Source of the DNA: Syngnathus acus
Lineage: Eukaryota; Chordata; Actinopteri; Syngnathiformes; Syngnathidae
DNA: 64,000 nt
NCBI RefSeq assembly: GCF_901709675.1
Contig: NC_051103.1
Location: 2,155,501-2,219,500, forward strand
Direction: 5' to 3'
Every line of letters starts with the position of its first letter. Positions within the stretch are counted from its first letter, which is position 1. Below, in pieces: positions 63,336-64,000 of the stretch. Position numbers and translations under genes: made by a program. The notes under the pieces were generated by a model that searched no databases, was not told where the DNA came from, and worked only from the letters and a program-made list of their open reading frames with translations.

Positions 63336-64000
63336 TCACACTGTGGAAATGAGTTTGACTTCCGAAGCACTGCACACACACAAGAAATCAGAAAAGTCAA
63401 ATGTAATTTGGTGAATCAAAATTTGTCAGCAGGCTGCAGCAGTTGCTCACCTGCCGGCGAAACGGAACGCCAGATCGTACTGCTCCGCCGCTGGCTGCGC
63501 CTGCCAGTAAAAACAAACAAGGGAGGAACGAGACGTGAGGACAGAGCGCATCAATCAAGAAATCCATCCATCCATCATTGAGAAGAGGGTCAGACTGCAA
63601 TGGCGCCGCTCGCCGCTAGAGGGCAGCTAATGAACGCAAGTGTCAAAAACGGCTGAAACGGAAACGTTGGTGCTTCCTTGCATAAGCGTCTTTGTCAGTC
63701 ACTTGCTGAGGCTGACGTGTGTCACTGCGGTCTCCTACGCACCTAACAAGCGCCCCCACACACAAAATCTTCCACAAGCATTTATGCAACTCTGCAGCAG
63801 GCCCACTTTTGCCCCTTATGAAAGGTGACATCATCATCAGGCATCACATTTGACTGTCCTGACGACATGACTTTTTATTCGGTTGAGTGTGTGACGTGAC
63901 GTGTGTGTGTTTTGCACCTGCACGGTGAGGCCGTAGGGGCGCGGCCGCCTGGCCGACGGGCGGACGTGGTGGTCGGCGAAGGTGACGACGGCGCCGGTGT
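63336..64000 (-). CDS. 3' end of an unidentified gene
   Basis: Three splice-bounded segments join in frame on the minus strand: 63918-64000 (continues right), 63451-63500 and 63336-63369. They read TGAVVTFADHHVRPSARRPR, then PYGLTVQ, then AQPAAEQYDLAFRFAG, then SASEVKLISTV and stop. Splice sites are good (CAG|GTGCAA, GGCAG acceptor, CGGCAG|GTGAGC, GTGCAG acceptor) and phases agree. I do not recognise the family. The end STV fits a class I PDZ-binding tail (S/T-x-hydrophobic). The other phase choices give stops or Arg/Pro-rich strings. Only the last 53 codons are visible, so the function is unknown. Confidence 0.5.

Overview
The window is nuclear DNA of a ray-finned fish. Every recognisable gene is a vertebrate gene with many short exons, GT-AG splice sites and small introns. 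The mobile DNA is of teleost type: a Tc1/mariner transposase fragment, a hAT-like non-autonomous element, a dispersed repeat fragment and long CA/TG microsatellites. A compact percomorph genome fits best; the species cannot be fixed from sequence alone. Exon models were built by hand from splice sites, frame continuity and remembered vertebrate family sequences, and most close in frame from start to stop.

Layout, left to right: Tc1 transposon tail (1-655); first two coding exons of the delta glutamate receptor grid1 (minus); a single-exon atonal-class bHLH gene, probably atoh1c (plus); the cohesin-release factor wapl (minus, 19 coding exons); the RNA-binding APOBEC1 complementation factor a1cf (plus, 12 exons); the mitochondrial acyl-CoA synthetase acsf2 (minus, 16 exons), with chondroadherin chad nested antisense in one intron (plus, 3 exons); neutral ceramidase asah2 (minus, 20 exons); a short-tailed kinesin-6, kif20b (minus, about 26 exons); the AAA membrane-protein extractase atad1 (minus, 9 exons); the transmembrane kinase aatk (minus, 14 exons, one of 3 kb); a GalNAc alpha-2,6-sialyltransferase of the ST6GALNAC1/2 type (minus, 7 exons); the centriolar-satellite protein cep131 (minus, 25 exons); and the 3' end of an unidentified minus-strand gene at the right edge.

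The genes do not form a pathway. The notable feature is linkage. From memory, human orthologues lie on chromosome 10 (GRID1, WAPL, A1CF, ASAH2, KIF20B, ATAD1) and on 17q (ACSF2, CHAD, AATK, CEP131, ST6GALNAC1/2), and here they interleave. The grid1-atoh neighbourhood mirrors human GRID2-ATOH1. The nested chad/acsf2 pair and the aatk-cep131 neighbourhood also match human arrangements.

No CRISPR array, bacterial operon, phage or novel multi-gene system was found. The best leads are a perfect 42-bp palindrome at 14983-15024, an isolated cGMP-dependent-kinase catalytic fragment at 26210-26299, a kif20b about half the human length, a candidate in-frame 30-nt microexon in cep131, an asah2 almost without its mucin box, a degenerate second FGF motif in wapl, a complete hAT-like element with 8-bp target duplication, and a degenerate GATTC/GACTC array flanking the first coding exon of the sialyltransferase gene.
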